Shown here piece by piece: positions 34,345-46,800 of a stretch of DNA of 64,000 nt. Within the stretch, counting starts at the first letter, position 1. Every line of letters begins with the position of its first letter. A model generated the notes under the pieces. That model saw nothing but the letters and a program-made list of their open reading frames with translations. It was not told where the DNA came from and did not search any database. The stretch comes from Agromyces badenianii. Lineage in GTDB: Bacteria; Actinomycetota; Actinomycetes; Actinomycetales; Microbacteriaceae. The position numbers and the translations under genes are program-made. Location of the stretch: the NCBI RefSeq assembly GCF_003070885.1, contig NZ_CP028913.1, forward strand, positions 2,542,001 to 2,606,000, written 5' to 3'.

Positions 34345-35394
34345 CTAGCGCTTCCCCTCGTCATCGTCGTCATCGTCATCATCGTCGTCATCGTCGTCAT
34401 CGTCGTCGCGATGCACGGCGTCGCCCCCGAAGCCGTCGCCCCCGGCGAAGCGATCGGTCGCCGTGATCAACGCGTCGAGGATCCCCGGCTCGTCGAAGGC
34501 GTGACCGGCGTCGTCGACGATGGTGAGCTCCGCCTCGGGCCATGCCCGGTGCAGATCCCACGCGGTCATCGCGGGAGTGCACATGTCGTAGCGTCCTTGA
34601 ATGATGACGGCGGGGATGCCACGGAGCCGCGAGGCATCCCGGATCAACTGACCCTCCTCCCACCACCCGCCGTGCCGGAAGTAGTGGTTCTCGATGCGCG
34701 CGAACGCCGTCGCGTACTCGGGTGCCGTGAACCTGGCGATGTTCGCCGCCTGCGGCAACAGAGTGATGGTCGAAGACTCCCACCGTGCCCACGCGATGGC
34801 CGCCGGTTCGTGCACCTCGGGGTTCGGGTCGGCGAGCAGCCGCGCGTACGCCTCGATGAGGTGAGTGCGCTCGAGCAACGGGATCGGCGCGATGAACTCC
34901 TCCCACAGATCGGGGAAGACCGCGGATGCGCCGCCCTCGTAGAACCAGTCGAGCTCCTGCCGCCGCAGCGTGAAGATGCCGCGCAGCACGAGTTCGGTCA
35001 CCCGCTCGGGGTGGGTCTGCGCGTAGGCGAGGGCCAGCGCGCTTCCCCAAGAGCCGCCGAACACCTGCCACTGATCGATGCTGAGATGGCCGCGCAGCCG
35101 CTCCATGTCGGCGACCAGGTGCCACGTCGTGTTCGCGCCGAGGTTCGCCGCGGGTTCGCTCGCGTGCGGGATCGACAGCCCGCATCCGCGCTGGTCGAAG
35201 AGCACGATCCGGTACCGCTCGGGGTCGAAGAGGCGGCGGTGCTGCGGCGTCGTTCCGGCACCCGGTCCCCCGTGCAGGAACACCACGGGCTTCCCCTGCC
35301 GGTTGCCCGACACCTCCCAGTAGATGTGCTGGCCGTCCCCCACATCGAGCATGCCGGTGTCCAGCGGCTCGATCTCCGGATACATCTCTCTCAT
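34345..35394 (-). CDS. pip: Prolyl aminopeptidase (peptidase S33) with poly-Asp tail
   Basis: This 349-residue alpha/beta hydrolase has the oxyanion motif HGGPGAGTTP (41-50), the nucleophile Ser115 in GGSWGS, the acid in GRYDMCTP and the catalytic His in DAGHAFDEPG. These define proline iminopeptidases that release N-terminal proline. Family members are about 315-320 residues; here a tail adds GGDGFGGDAVHR, 16 consecutive Asp and EGKR. The tail comes from a pure GAC/GAT trinucleotide run. ATG at 35394 has TAGCGT 6 bp upstream and no Shine-Dalgarno. Confidence 0.93.
   Translation of the reverse strand: MREMYPEIEPLDTGMLDVGDGQHIYWEVSGNRQGKPVVFLHGGPGAGTTPQHRRLFDPERYRIVLFDQRGCGLSIPHASEPAANLGANTTWHLVADMERLRGHLSIDQWQVFGGSWGSALALAYAQTHPERVTELVLRGIFTLRRQELDWFYEGGASAVFPDLWEEFIAPIPLLERTHLIEAYARLLADPNPEVHEPAAIAWARWESSTITLLPQAANIARFTAPEYATAFARIENHYFRHGGWWEEGQLIRDASRLRGIPAVIIQGRYDMCTPAMTAWDLHRAWPEAELTIVDDAGHAFDEPGILDALITATDRFAGGDGFGGDAVHRDDDDDDDDDDDDDDDDEGKR
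34360..34407 (-). repeat. GAC/GAT trinucleotide run encoding 16 Asp
   Basis: Sixteen consecutive Asp codons (GAC and GAT mixed) form a 48-bp microsatellite at the 3' end of the prolyl aminopeptidase gene, four codons before its stop. Confidence 0.95.
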
Positions 35395-35400
35395 GGCGCC

Positions 35401-35406
35401 ACGCTA
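35401..35406 (-). promoter_or_regulatory. -10 box TAGCGT for prolyl aminopeptidase
   Basis: TAGCGT lies 6 bp before the ATG at 35394. It overlaps the stop region of the upstream gene (35404), so the two minus-strand genes have separate transcripts or an internal promoter. Confidence 0.45.
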
Positions 35407-36060
35407 GCGATCGGCGGATGCCTCGGCCGGGAGCCGCGCCGAGGGCCCGGCCCTGCCCGTCACACGACGGCCCCGGGGGGCGCGCCGGAACGGGATCGAG
35501 CCCGCCAGGCAGTACACGGTCAGGAGTGCAGCGAAGTAGACCGTCAGCCACGCCCCGCGCGGCCGGGCGAGCGCGAACGCCGGCCCTGCGGCACCCGGCA
35601 GCACGGTGACGAACACCACGACGGGCACGATGGCGAGAAGGCCGCCGAGGAGCCTCGACCACAGCGGCCCGGTGCCCGAGAGGGCGACACCGCCGACGGC
35701 CGCGATCACCGTGAGCGCGAGGCCCATGACGGCCGCGGCGCCGGCGTCGCTCCAGGTGGCGACGCCGGTCAGGCCGGCGAGGCCGAACAGGAGAGGCGCG
35801 AGGGCGAACCACCGCCGCCACGGCGGCCCGTCGAAGCGGCGCAGATGCTCGGCCCAGCCGTAGAGACCGCCGACGACCGCCGCGGGGGCGAGGATCTGCA
35901 CGAACGTGCCCGACCACTCGACGGTCGACGACACCCCCGCAATGGTCGACATCAGTCCGCGAAGGCTCGCCGCCCAGGTCGTTCCGAGCATGGCGCCGAG
36001 CGCGACGAGGCGCCACGGCGCGTCGATTGGTGACGCAGGTGACACGGCACGTTCCGTCAT
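35404..36060 (-). CDS. Hypothetical six-TM membrane protein (DUF6518-like)
   Basis: This 218-residue protein has about six hydrophobic segments and few charged residues until a basic C-terminus. The layout LRGLMSTIAGV, ILAPAAVVGGLYGWAEHLRR, FALAPLLFGLAG fits small uncharacterised actinobacterial membrane proteins; my family assignment is tentative. ATG at 36060 was chosen over one 10 codons upstream because of GGGAG about 11 bp before it; both remain possible. It lies in tandem with the aminopeptidase gene. Confidence 0.65.
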   Translation of the reverse strand: MTERAVSPASPIDAPWRLVALGAMLGTTWAASLRGLMSTIAGVSSTVEWSGTFVQILAPAAVVGGLYGWAEHLRRFDGPPWRRWFALAPLLFGLAGLTGVATWSDAGAAAVMGLALTVIAAVGGVALSGTGPLWSRLLGGLLAIVPVVVFVTVLPGAAGPAFALARPRGAWLTVYFAALLTVYCLAGSIPFRRAPRGRRVTGRAGPSARLPAEASADR

Positions 36061-36147
36061 TCCCGACTCACTCCCCATGCTTGAAGGCACGGGTGCAGGG
36101 CTCCCGAGTGGGCGTCACGCTACTCGGCTCGGGTGCGCGGCGTGAAT

Positions 36148-36160
36148 CCCCAGTTCGGGG
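36148..36160. promoter_or_regulatory. Palindromic CCCC-AGTTC-GGGG site
   Basis: This is the exact reverse complement of CCCCGAACTGGGG at 24807-24819 in the EPS control region. It lies 142 bp upstream of mdh. Confidence 0.4.
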
Positions 36161-36210
36161 CCGCGGGCTTGCCCGCACCGGGTCGTCGGTCACCGCCGAC
36201 CCGGCGGCCT

Positions 36211-36260
36211 CCGAGCGAGCCGGCAGACCGCGGAGCGAGCCGGCAGACCGCGGAGCGAGC
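36211..36260. repeat. 20-bp tandem repeat, 2.5 copies
   Basis: The unit CGGAGCGAGCCGGCAGACCG is repeated with one mismatch in the first copy, and a half copy follows. It lies in the non-coding gap immediately upstream of the mdh promoter. Confidence 0.85.
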
Positions 36261-36277
36261 GCCCTCCGGGCAGCGGT

Positions 36278-37303
<1,026 letters not shown>

Positions 37304-37314
37304 GCCGACGACCG

Positions 37315-37320
37315 TAGGCT
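37315..37320 (+). promoter_or_regulatory. -10 box TAGGCT for small membrane protein
   Basis: TAGGCT is 6 bp before the ATG at 37327, again leaderless, and starts 12 bp after the mdh stop codon. Confidence 0.45.
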
Positions 37321-37326
37321 TGGCGC

Positions 37327-37512
37327 ATGGCCCAACGCATGACTCCCGCACGTCGCACGCAACTCATCGTCGGACTCGTCGTGGGCGCGATCGTCGGGGT
37401 CGGCATCAGCCTGTGGACAGGCTTCTGGCTCTGGCTCGCCGCCGGACTCGTGGTCGGCCTCGCCGCCGGGGCGCTGATGAAGCCGCCGTCGGAGCAGCCG
37501 CCGGCGAAGTGA
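37327..37512 (+). CDS. Small two-TM membrane protein
   Basis: This 61-residue protein has two hydrophobic helices (about 13-30 and 33-50) joined by a short turn, with GxxxG-like packing (VGAIVGVGI, AGLVVGLAAGA) and a short polar C-terminus. It has its own leaderless -10 box, which supports it as a real gene. It resembles short actinobacterial membrane proteins of unknown role. It ends 8 bp before the convergent TetR gene. Confidence 0.7.
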   Translation: MAQRMTPARRTQLIVGLVVGAIVGVGISLWTGFWLWLAAGLVVGLAAGALMKPPSEQPPAK

Positions 37513-37519
37513 CCCGTCG

Positions 37520-38305
37520 TCAGGCGATCACGGCGCGCGAAGCCGACGCCGACGCCGACGCCGCGTAGTCCTCGATGCCGTCGATCACGCGGGCGAGCCC
37601 GAAGGTGAAGGCTTCGAGCGGATCGGCGAGCACCTCGCCGGCCGCCTGACCGACCCGGCCCGAGATCGGGTACCGCGAGGGATCCATGATCTGCTCGAGC
37701 AACGGCGCATTGCGCTCCCACCACTCGATGTCGGATTCGGCGCTCGACCGGCGGTGTCGCTGCGCGTCGAGGTGCGCGCGTGCCGGACCGCTGACGAACC
37801 CGAGCAGCAGGGTGATGACCCGGTCCATGTCGAGGTCGGCGAGTCCGAGTCCGTCGATCGCGTCGAGGCACCACTCCCAGTGGTCGGAGACGTTGGGGCC
37901 GAGCGGCGGCCGGCTCGTGTCAATCGCGAGCAGCCAGGGATGCCGCAGGTATTCGTCCCACTGCAGCCGGGCGATCACGGTGAGGCGTTCGCGCAGTCCG
38001 CCTTGCAGCACGGGAAGCGCCACCTCTCCGGCGACCTGGTCGACCATGAGGTCGATGAGCTCGGCCTTGCCCGGCACGTAGGTGTAGACCGACATCGGCT
38101 TCAGGCCGAGTCGATCGGCGATGCGCCGCATCGAGAGGGCCTCGATCCCCTCGTCGTCGGCGATCTGGATCGCCGACTCGACGACGTCGTCGACGCTCGA
38201 ACGCTGCTTCGGGCCGCGGGAGCCGAGCGGCTCGCCGAGCCGCCCGCGCCACAGGAGCCGGAGTGTGCGGTCGGGTTCGCCGCGCCCGGCGGATTCGGTC
38301 GACAT
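37520..38305 (-). CDS. TetR-family transcriptional regulator
   Basis: This 261-residue protein has the TetR DNA-binding domain at about 38-85, with ALSMRRIADRLGLKPMSVYTYVPGKAELIDLMV as the helix-turn-helix and following helix. The ligand domain resembles TetR_C of the TetR/tetracycline-type class (WLLAIDTSRPPLGPN, ITLLLGFVSG). The C-terminus ends in an Ala/Ser microsatellite (DYAASASASASRA). The N-terminus extends about 30 residues beyond a minimal TetR. A palindrome covers its -35 region, so autoregulation is likely. Confidence 0.93.
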   Translation of the reverse strand: MSTESAGRGEPDRTLRLLWRGRLGEPLGSRGPKQRSSVDDVVESAIQIADDEGIEALSMRRIADRLGLKPMSVYTYVPGKAELIDLMVDQVAGEVALPVLQGGLRERLTVIARLQWDEYLRHPWLLAIDTSRPPLGPNVSDHWEWCLDAIDGLGLADLDMDRVITLLLGFVSGPARAHLDAQRHRRSSAESDIEWWERNAPLLEQIMDPSRYPISGRVGQAAGEVLADPLEAFTFGLARVIDGIEDYAASASASASRAVIA

Positions 38306-38311
38306 CGCGCC

Positions 38312-38344
38312 AGCCTACATTCTTCGTATGGTGTACGGGGTACA
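38312..38344 (-). promoter_or_regulatory. Leaderless TetR promoter with TGTAC-GGG-GTACA operator
   Basis: The -10 box TAGGCT (38312-38317) is 6 bp from the TetR ATG. A perfect palindrome, TGTACGGGGTACA (38332-38344), overlaps the -35 position. This fits self-repression by the TetR protein. The operator also lies just beyond the end of the acyl-CoA oxidase gene. Confidence 0.6.
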
Positions 38345-38345
38345 G

Positions 38346-38379
38346 CGAAGGCCGGGTTCCCGCGGGAACCCGGCCTTCG
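38346..38379 (-). terminator. Hairpin terminator after acyl-CoA oxidase-like gene
   Basis: The 16-bp perfect arms (CGAAGGCCGGGTTCCC and its complement) close on a 2-base centre. The hairpin starts 16 bp past the stop of the 38396 gene and sits between it and the TetR operator. No U-tract is present, as is usual in high-GC actinobacteria. Confidence 0.85.
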
Positions 38380-38395
38380 CCCTGCAGCCTCTGTG

Positions 38396-40522
38396 CTACT
38401 TCTTCGACTTCTCGGGCACGGGCATGGTGCCCGCCGCACGCTGCGCCGCGTAGTAGGCGCGCGCCTCGTCCTGCCGCTCCAGCTCGGCACCCGAGGCGAT
38501 CTTCGCGCGCAGGTGCTCGGGGCCGTAGCCGAACGCATCGACCAGGTCTTGCGCATGCGGCCGCAGGCGCTCGATGAGCCGGTCGATGTAGGCGCTGACC
38601 GCCTTCGCGCGCTTCGGCGAGAGCCGCCCGTTGATGAGATACCACGCGAGGTGCTTCTCGATGAGGCCGAGGCCGAAGAGGTCGCGCACCCAGGTGAGCA
38701 CCTGCTTCGTGCCGGGGTCGTTCGTCTTGGCGAGCGCCCGCGTGAACGCCTCCCACTGCAGCAGTTCGCCGTGCGCGCGGGCCGCCTCGATGAGCTCGTT
38801 CTGGTTGCGGTTGAACGCCGCTGCGGCGTCGGCCTTCGGCAGCTTCCGCGCATCGCGAAGCCGCCCGGCGATCTCGGCGATCATGGCCTCGACCCGGTCG
38901 GTGAGCAGCTCCCGCTGAACCCGCTCGTCGCGGAGCCCCGCGACCGAACGCGCGGTCGAGCCGAAGTCGCCGATGGTCTGCGCGAGGCTGCGCAGGCCCG
39001 TGCCGTGGTACGCGCGATCGGCGGTCTGCTGCACGACGAAGCGCGCCATCGCACCGGCGTCGGCCTTCGCGAACTGCTTCGAGTAGTCGGTGAGCAGTCG
39101 CTTGGCGACGAGCTGCAACAGCACGTTGTTGTCGCCCTCGAAGGTGACGTAGACGTCGAGATCCTGCCGCAGCCCGACCATGCGGTTCTCGGCGAGGAAG
39201 CCCGCACCGCCGGATGCCTCGCGGGCCTCCTGCAGCGTCTCGAGCGCGTGCCACGTGGAGAGCGGCTTCAGCGCTGCGGCGATCGTCTCGAGGTCTTGGC
39301 GGTCGTCGTCTGTGTCGGCCGCGCCCGAGAACACCGCGTCGAACTTCACGAGGAACTCGTCGTGCGCGAAGACCTGCGCGTACGTCGTCGCGAGCTTCGG
39401 CAGCAGACGGCGCTGGTGGCGCTGGTAGTCGAGCAGCACCTCTTCGTCGGTGTCGCTCGCCGCGTTGAACTGGCGGCGCTGGTTGCCGTAGGTGATCGCG
39501 ATCGTGAGGGCCATCGCGGCCGCGGTGGTCGCAGCGCCGTCGAGCGAGACGCGGCCCTGCACGAGGGTGCCGAGCATCGTGAAGAACCGTCGGCCCGGGC
39601 TCGCGATCGGGCTCGAGTAGGTGCCGTCTTCGGCGACCGAGCCGTAGCGGTTCAACAGGTTCTCACGCGGAACCCGCACGTTCGTGAAGTGCAGGCGCCC
39701 GTTGTCGATGCCGTTGAGGCCGCCCTTCAGTCCGTCGTCTTCACCGCCGATGCCCTTGAGGAAGCCGCCCTTCGCGTTGCGCAGCGACATGTAGAAGGCG
39801 TGCACGCCGTGGTTGACGCCCTTCGTGATGAGCTGGGCGAAGACCACCGCCGCGGTGCCGTGCAGGGCGGCGTTGCCGAGGTAGTCCTTCCAGGCGCCGC
39901 GGAACGGCGTGTTGATCACGAACTGCTGCTTGGCTTCGTCGTACGTGGCCGTGGTGCCGATCGCCGCGACATCCGAGCCGTGGCCGGTCTCGGTCATCGC
40001 GAACGCGCCGGGCACCTCGAGCGACATGATGTCGGGCAGGAAGGTCGTGTGATGGTATTCGGTGCCGAGGTGCAGCACGGCCGCACCGAAGAGCCCCCAC
40101 TGCACCCCCGACTTGATCTGCAGGCTCGGGTCGGCGATCACGAGTTCCTCGAACGCGGCGATGTTGCCGCCGTGGTCGTCATGGCCGCCGAGCGCCGTCG
40201 GGAACGCACGGTGCACCGCACCATGCCCGACCAGGATCTTCAGCTGACCGAGCACGCGCTCGCGGTGCTCGGCCATCGTCTGGCCCTCGATGCGCTGCAG
40301 ATCGGGTTGCGCGGCGCGGTCGCGCGCGTCGAGCCGGATGTCGGCCCAGGTGCCCAGCAGCTGACGGCCGAGCGCTGCCACGTCGATCGTCGGGTGCGTC
40401 GGCGCGGCAGACTGCGGGGCGGATGCCGCGGAGCCGGCCGGCTTCGGCCGCGCCGTGCCGGCCGAGCGGTCGGGCGCGATCGTCTGCTTGTTCGAAGTCG
40501 TGCGGGGTGCCGTGTCAACCAT
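38396..40522 (-). CDS. Acyl-CoA oxidase / dehydrogenase family flavoprotein
   Basis: This 708-residue protein has the long acyl-CoA oxidase layout: an N-domain with GGHDDHGGNIAAFEEL, AMTETGHGSDVAAIGTTATYD as the flavin/substrate motif, a mid-domain RVPRENLLNRYG and AITYGNQRRQFN, and a C-terminal ACOX-like helical domain. FTFEGDNNVLLQL-type sequence (VTFEGDNNVLLQ) marks the C-domain. It probably catalyses the first step of beta-oxidation with FAD. ATG at 40522 starts MVDTAPRTTSNK; the frame is open to 40603. AAGGA lies about 13 bp upstream, so the exact start is uncertain. Confidence 0.9.
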   Translation of the reverse strand: MVDTAPRTTSNKQTIAPDRSAGTARPKPAGSAASAPQSAAPTHPTIDVAALGRQLLGTWADIRLDARDRAAQPDLQRIEGQTMAEHRERVLGQLKILVGHGAVHRAFPTALGGHDDHGGNIAAFEELVIADPSLQIKSGVQWGLFGAAVLHLGTEYHHTTFLPDIMSLEVPGAFAMTETGHGSDVAAIGTTATYDEAKQQFVINTPFRGAWKDYLGNAALHGTAAVVFAQLITKGVNHGVHAFYMSLRNAKGGFLKGIGGEDDGLKGGLNGIDNGRLHFTNVRVPRENLLNRYGSVAEDGTYSSPIASPGRRFFTMLGTLVQGRVSLDGAATTAAAMALTIAITYGNQRRQFNAASDTDEEVLLDYQRHQRRLLPKLATTYAQVFAHDEFLVKFDAVFSGAADTDDDRQDLETIAAALKPLSTWHALETLQEAREASGGAGFLAENRMVGLRQDLDVYVTFEGDNNVLLQLVAKRLLTDYSKQFAKADAGAMARFVVQQTADRAYHGTGLRSLAQTIGDFGSTARSVAGLRDERVQRELLTDRVEAMIAEIAGRLRDARKLPKADAAAAFNRNQNELIEAARAHGELLQWEAFTRALAKTNDPGTKQVLTWVRDLFGLGLIEKHLAWYLINGRLSPKRAKAVSAYIDRLIERLRPHAQDLVDAFGYGPEHLRAKIASGAELERQDEARAYYAAQRAAGTMPVPEKSKK

Positions 40523-40603
40523 CGTCGGTATCTCGTCCTTCGTGTGCGGTCTGGGCTTCATTGCCACGGTAGGTCGGGGCGCGGCATCGCGGAAACCCTG
40601 CAT

Positions 40604-40729
40604 CCGTGCCCTACAAACCCGCCCGGGCCCCCCTCGATGTGAGCTGTCCGCACTCTACAAACCGGCCACGCGGCATCGATGGGATACCGACAAGCTCTGC
40701 CACGCCGACACCACAAGCGAGCACACGCC
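40604..40729. promoter_or_regulatory. Upstream region of oxidase gene, direct repeat CTACAAACC
   Basis: CTACAAACC occurs at 40611-40619 and 40655-40663 (44 bp apart) in the gap between two minus-strand genes. The repeats may be regulator sites for the oxidase gene. No terminator for the upstream membrane-protein pair is visible. Confidence 0.35.
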
Positions 40730-41128
40730 TCACTCGCGGAAGAACGCGTTCGCCCGGCCCGACCACAACAGGGCGAGCACGATCACCGAGATCAGCATGC
40801 TGAAGTACTCGCCGATCGCCCCGGCCGGGTACGCGATCGCGAGGAAGATCGAGCTCGCGATGGAGAGCACCTGGAAGATCGTCACCACGACGCGTGCGCC
40901 GGCGCTGCCGCGAAGCAGCCCGCCCGCCACCGCGATGACGATGGCACCGATCAGGATCGTGACGATCGCCGAGGCGATGAGCTGACTGGCGCCGCCGAAC
41001 TGCTCGACGGTCGCCGCGGCGCTCGTCTGGAAGAGCAGGATCGTGCCGCCGACGATGTCGAGCAGGCCCGAGATCCAGGAGAGCACCGCGACGAGCGTGA
41101 CCCCGCCCGGGCGCCGCGCCCCCGTCAC
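40730..41128 (-). CDS. Four-TM membrane protein (paralogue of upstream gene)
   Basis: This 132-residue protein has four hydrophobic helices, starting VTLVAVLSWISGLLDIVGGTILLFQ. It is clearly paralogous to the next gene upstream, which has VTVVAILAWIAGALDIISGTILLFQ at the same place. It ends ALLWSGRANAFFRE. The GTG start overlaps the upstream stop by GTGA. The function is unknown; the pair may form a hetero-oligomer. Confidence 0.78.
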   Translation of the reverse strand: MTGARRPGGVTLVAVLSWISGLLDIVGGTILLFQTSAAATVEQFGGASQLIASAIVTILIGAIVIAVAGGLLRGSAGARVVVTIFQVLSIASSIFLAIAYPAGAIGEYFSMLISVIVLALLWSGRANAFFRE

Positions 41129-41538
41129 GCGCGGCTCTCGCTGTTGAAGTACGCGCTGGCCCGATGCGTCCAGAGCAGCAGGACCACCGCGAGCGAGACC
41201 GCGATGCCGAGCCATTCTCCGACCGCTGCGCCGAGGTACGCGAAGGCGAGGAAGAGCGAGCCGATGATCGAGAGCACCTCGAGCACGGTGATGATCATGC
41301 GCGCCACCCAGTTGCCGCGGAGCAGGCCCGCGGCGACGACCACCACGATGAGGCCGAGCACGATCGAGCCGATCGCCGCGGAGTAGAGCGGTCCGGTGCC
41401 GCCCAGCCCGTCGGCCACGGAGTCGGCGCCGGCCTGGAACAAGAGGATCGTTCCCGAGATGATGTCGAGTGCGCCGGCGATCCAGGCGAGGATCGCGACG
41501 ACCGTCACCCCTGCCGGTCGAGTCGTTTGGTCGGACAT
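41125..41538 (-). CDS. Four-TM membrane protein, first of tandem pair
   Basis: This 137-residue protein has four hydrophobic helices and a polar N-terminus (MSDQTTRPAG). The core VTVVAILAWIAGALDIISG, LRGNWVARMIITVLEVLS and LLLWTHRASAYFN repeats position for position in the neighbouring gene, so this is an old tandem duplication. A GAGGGG site precedes the ATG. It probably belongs to an uncharacterised actinobacterial small membrane family. Confidence 0.78.
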   Translation of the reverse strand: MSDQTTRPAGVTVVAILAWIAGALDIISGTILLFQAGADSVADGLGGTGPLYSAAIGSIVLGLIVVVVAAGLLRGNWVARMIITVLEVLSIIGSLFLAFAYLGAAVGEWLGIAVSLAVVLLLWTHRASAYFNSESRA

Positions 41539-41637
41539 GCGAACCCCCTCGTCCCGCGAGCCGCCGACACGGCGCCTCTGCGCTGATGCTAGCGCTGTCG
41601 AGGCGCGGATGTCTCCCCCGACGGGGTGCGCAGAGCT

Positions 41638-43680
<2,043 letters not shown>

Positions 43681-43686
43681 CCGTCG

Positions 43687-43692
43687 AGTGTA
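43687..43692 (-). promoter_or_regulatory. -10 box TACACT for recQ
   Basis: TACACT is 6 bp before the ATG, so the transcript is probably leaderless. Confidence 0.45.
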
Positions 43693-43786
43693 ACGAGCCT
43701 CGCCGAGCGCGCCGCCCGTGCGCCGCAGACCGGGCGCACGGGCGAGCTCGAACGTTGGGGAGGACGGGTCGAGCCGTTCCTCGACG

Positions 43787-43824
43787 CGAGCGGGGCGGCG
43801 GTCATGCGACCGCCGCCCCGCTCG
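43787..43824 (-). terminator. Hairpin terminator after ExeM-like gene
   Basis: The 17-bp perfect arms (CGAGCGGGGCGGCGGTC and complement) close on an ATGC loop, 20 bp past the stop of the 43844 gene and before the recQ promoter. It is the strongest hairpin in the window. Confidence 0.9.
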
Positions 43825-43843
43825 TTCGTCTGGCCGGTCGGGG

Positions 43844-46800
43844 CTACCAGACGAGGATCGGCACCGCGAACGACCGGGAATCGGTGTACGGCGCTGCACC
43901 ATCGAAGTTCGAGCGCAGCAGGTGCAGACCGCGGGCGAGCTTCGGCAGGTTCACCGTGAACCGACCCTTGTCGGCGGCATCGATCTCGACCGTCGCGATG
44001 ACCTTCGATCCGTCGGTGATGGTCACCGTGCCGACCGCCTTCGAGCCGTCGTGCGCGATCACCACGCCCTGGTACTTGATCTGCGTGCCGGCCTTGGCGA
44101 TCAGCTTGTTCGGCACGCCGACGATCGTCGTGCCGACCTCGGCGACCGGAGCCTCGATCGTGATCGGCACGTCGATGCTCGTGCCGGTCGACGCCACCGA
44201 GATGGTCAGCAGCTGCGCTCCATCGATGCCCTCGGGCACGGTGATCGAAACGGTCGCACGACCGACCTCGTCGGTCGTGTTCACGAGCGTGCGGGAGACC
44301 GGCGCGGTGCCCAGCACCGTGCCGCCGATCGAGACCGAGACCTCGCCGGCCGCGACCTCGTTCGTCGAGAAGTCGAGCGAGCTGAGCGCGAGCGAGAGGG
44401 TCTCACCGGGCACGTAGGCCGAGCCGTTGGCCGGGGCCGGCAGCACGAGTCCGACCGAGCGCTGCGCGACGTCGGGCGTCGCCGAGCCGTTCGCCGCGAA
44501 CCAGTCGACCATCGACTGCAGGTCGACCCGGCCGGTGTCGGCGCGGTTCGTGCCCTCACGCAGGGTGACGAAGTTGTCGCCGCCCGTCGAGAGGAACGAG
44601 TTCGCCACGACGCGGTAGGTGGCCGCAGGGTCGATCTCGGTGCCGTTCAGGAGCACATGCGTGACGCGCGAGCCTGCGGCGGCAGTCGGGTCGTAGACGA
44701 CCTCGACCTCCTTGTTCACACCGAGCTTCAGGAACGGACGCGAGGAACCGGCGGGCTGCCACTGCTCCTCGAGCACCTTCTTGACCTGCGCCCCCGTGAG
44801 GTCGAGCGTGATGAGCGTGTTCGCGAAGGGCTGCACGCTCGCAGCCTCCTGGAACGTGACGTTGCCGGCAGGGTCTTCGGCGCCGGTCGAGGCGAACTTC
44901 AGGTCGGTGCGCAGACCACCCGGGTTCATGAAGGCGATGTCGGCCGCGGCATCCTGCTTCGCGGCCCACAACTGCACATCGGCGACGAAGTTGCCGAGCG
45001 TCGACTCGCCGCCGCGGTTCTCGTCGAGGATGACGTTGCCGTTCGCATCGAGCACCGGGTTGCCGTTCACGTCGAGACGCGGGTGGCGGGCCCGGTTGAA
45101 GTCGGCCGTGATGTCGCCGACCTTCTGCTTGCCGAGCACGTCGGAGACGACCTTCGCGTCGGCGACGATCTTCGCGACCGCGGGAACCGACGGGTAGAGC
45201 GGCGTGCTGCCGTTCATGAGCGGCTTCAGCTCGTTGGTGATCGAGAGGAGCTCCTTGGTGACCGAGTCGACCTGAAGCTGCATCAGGCCGAAGCGCTCGC
45301 CGTACTGGCCGGCCGAGACGACCGGGCGGCCGCCGACGACGTGGTTGTACGGCAGGTGCGTGTGGGCCGAGACGATCGCCGCGACATCCGAGTCGACGCC
45401 CGAGACGATCTGCGCGAAGGCCGAGCCGTCGCTCAGGCTCGCGATGTCGGTGCTCGTGGCACCCTCGTGCACGAGCAGGATCAGCACGTCGGCCTCGCCG
45501 TTGGCGGGGTCGCCGTCTTTCAGGTCGTCGGCCACGGCGTTCACCGAGTCGACGATGCCGCGCACCTCGAGGTCGGCGATGCCGGCGGGGCTCACGAGCG
45601 AGTCGAGCTCTTCGGTCACCGCGCCGATGAAGCCGACGGTCACGCCGTCGAACGTCTCGGTGTAGTACGGCGCGAGTGCCGTGTCGTCGGTGCCCTTCAG
45701 GAACACGTTCGCGCTGATGTACTCCCAGTCGGCGCGGTCCTGCACCTGGTCGCGGAGGTCGGCCCAGCCCTGGTCCAACTCGTGGTTGCCGGCGGCGCTC
45801 ACATCGAGGCCGGCGGCGTTGAGCGCGTCGATGGTGGGGTTGTCCTTCTGGATGAAGGAGGTGAACGTCGAGGCGCCGATGAGGTCGCCCGCGGCCGCGA
45901 AGACCGTGTTCGGGTTCGCCGCCCGGACCTGCTCGACCGCTCCGGCGAGCACTGCCGCGCCCGCAGCGGGTGCGGCCTGCTCGATGCGGCCGTGGAAGTC
46001 GTTGATCGTCACCACGGAGATGTCGACCACGTCTTCGAGCTCGGCGAGATCGATGCCGATGAGCGTCGGGTCGTGGTCGCTCGAGCGGAAGACCGATCCG
46101 TCGTCGGCCGCGGCGAACGGGTACTGGCGCGTGCCCCACTCGGGCGCGTTGATCGCCCAGCGGCCGATGCCGGTGACGGCTTCGAGCCCCTTGCCGTTGC
46201 CGAGCGCGTGGTCGAGCGAGCCGAGCTCGCCGTCGAAGGTGTAGGTGTACTCGCCCGGCGCGAGCGTGGGCAGCAGGTCGGTGTACCCGGCGCCGGTCAG
46301 CACCTGGATCGGGTCCTCCTGGGCGTAGGCGTTGAAGTCGCCGAGGAGGAACACCTCACCGGCCTGGGCTTCGAGCTGACCCGCGAGCGTGAGCAGCGAG
46401 TTCGCCTGCGCGACCCGGTTGGCGTTGAAGTGCCCCTGGCCGTCGGCGGGCTCTGCGCCGCTGCCGCTCTTGGACTTGAAGTGGTTCGCGATGACCGAGA
46501 GGTCGGTGCCGTTCTCGAGCTCGAACACCTGGGCGATGGGCTCGCGTGCGTTGCCCCACACGGCCTCGTCGGTGATCGTCTGCGCGTCGCCCTTGGGTGC
46601 GACGGCGTCGGAGCGGTAGATGATCGCGTTCTGGATGACGTCGGTCGTGGCCGGCGTGAGCGCGGCCGGCGTGGGCACGAAGTCCCAGACGTCCGAACCC
46701 TCGGCGTCGTTGAGCGCGGCCACGAGCGTCGCGATGGCCTCGTCGGCGGTGCCGTCGAGCTTCAGCGAGTTCTCGATCTCCTGCAGCGCGACGATCTCGG

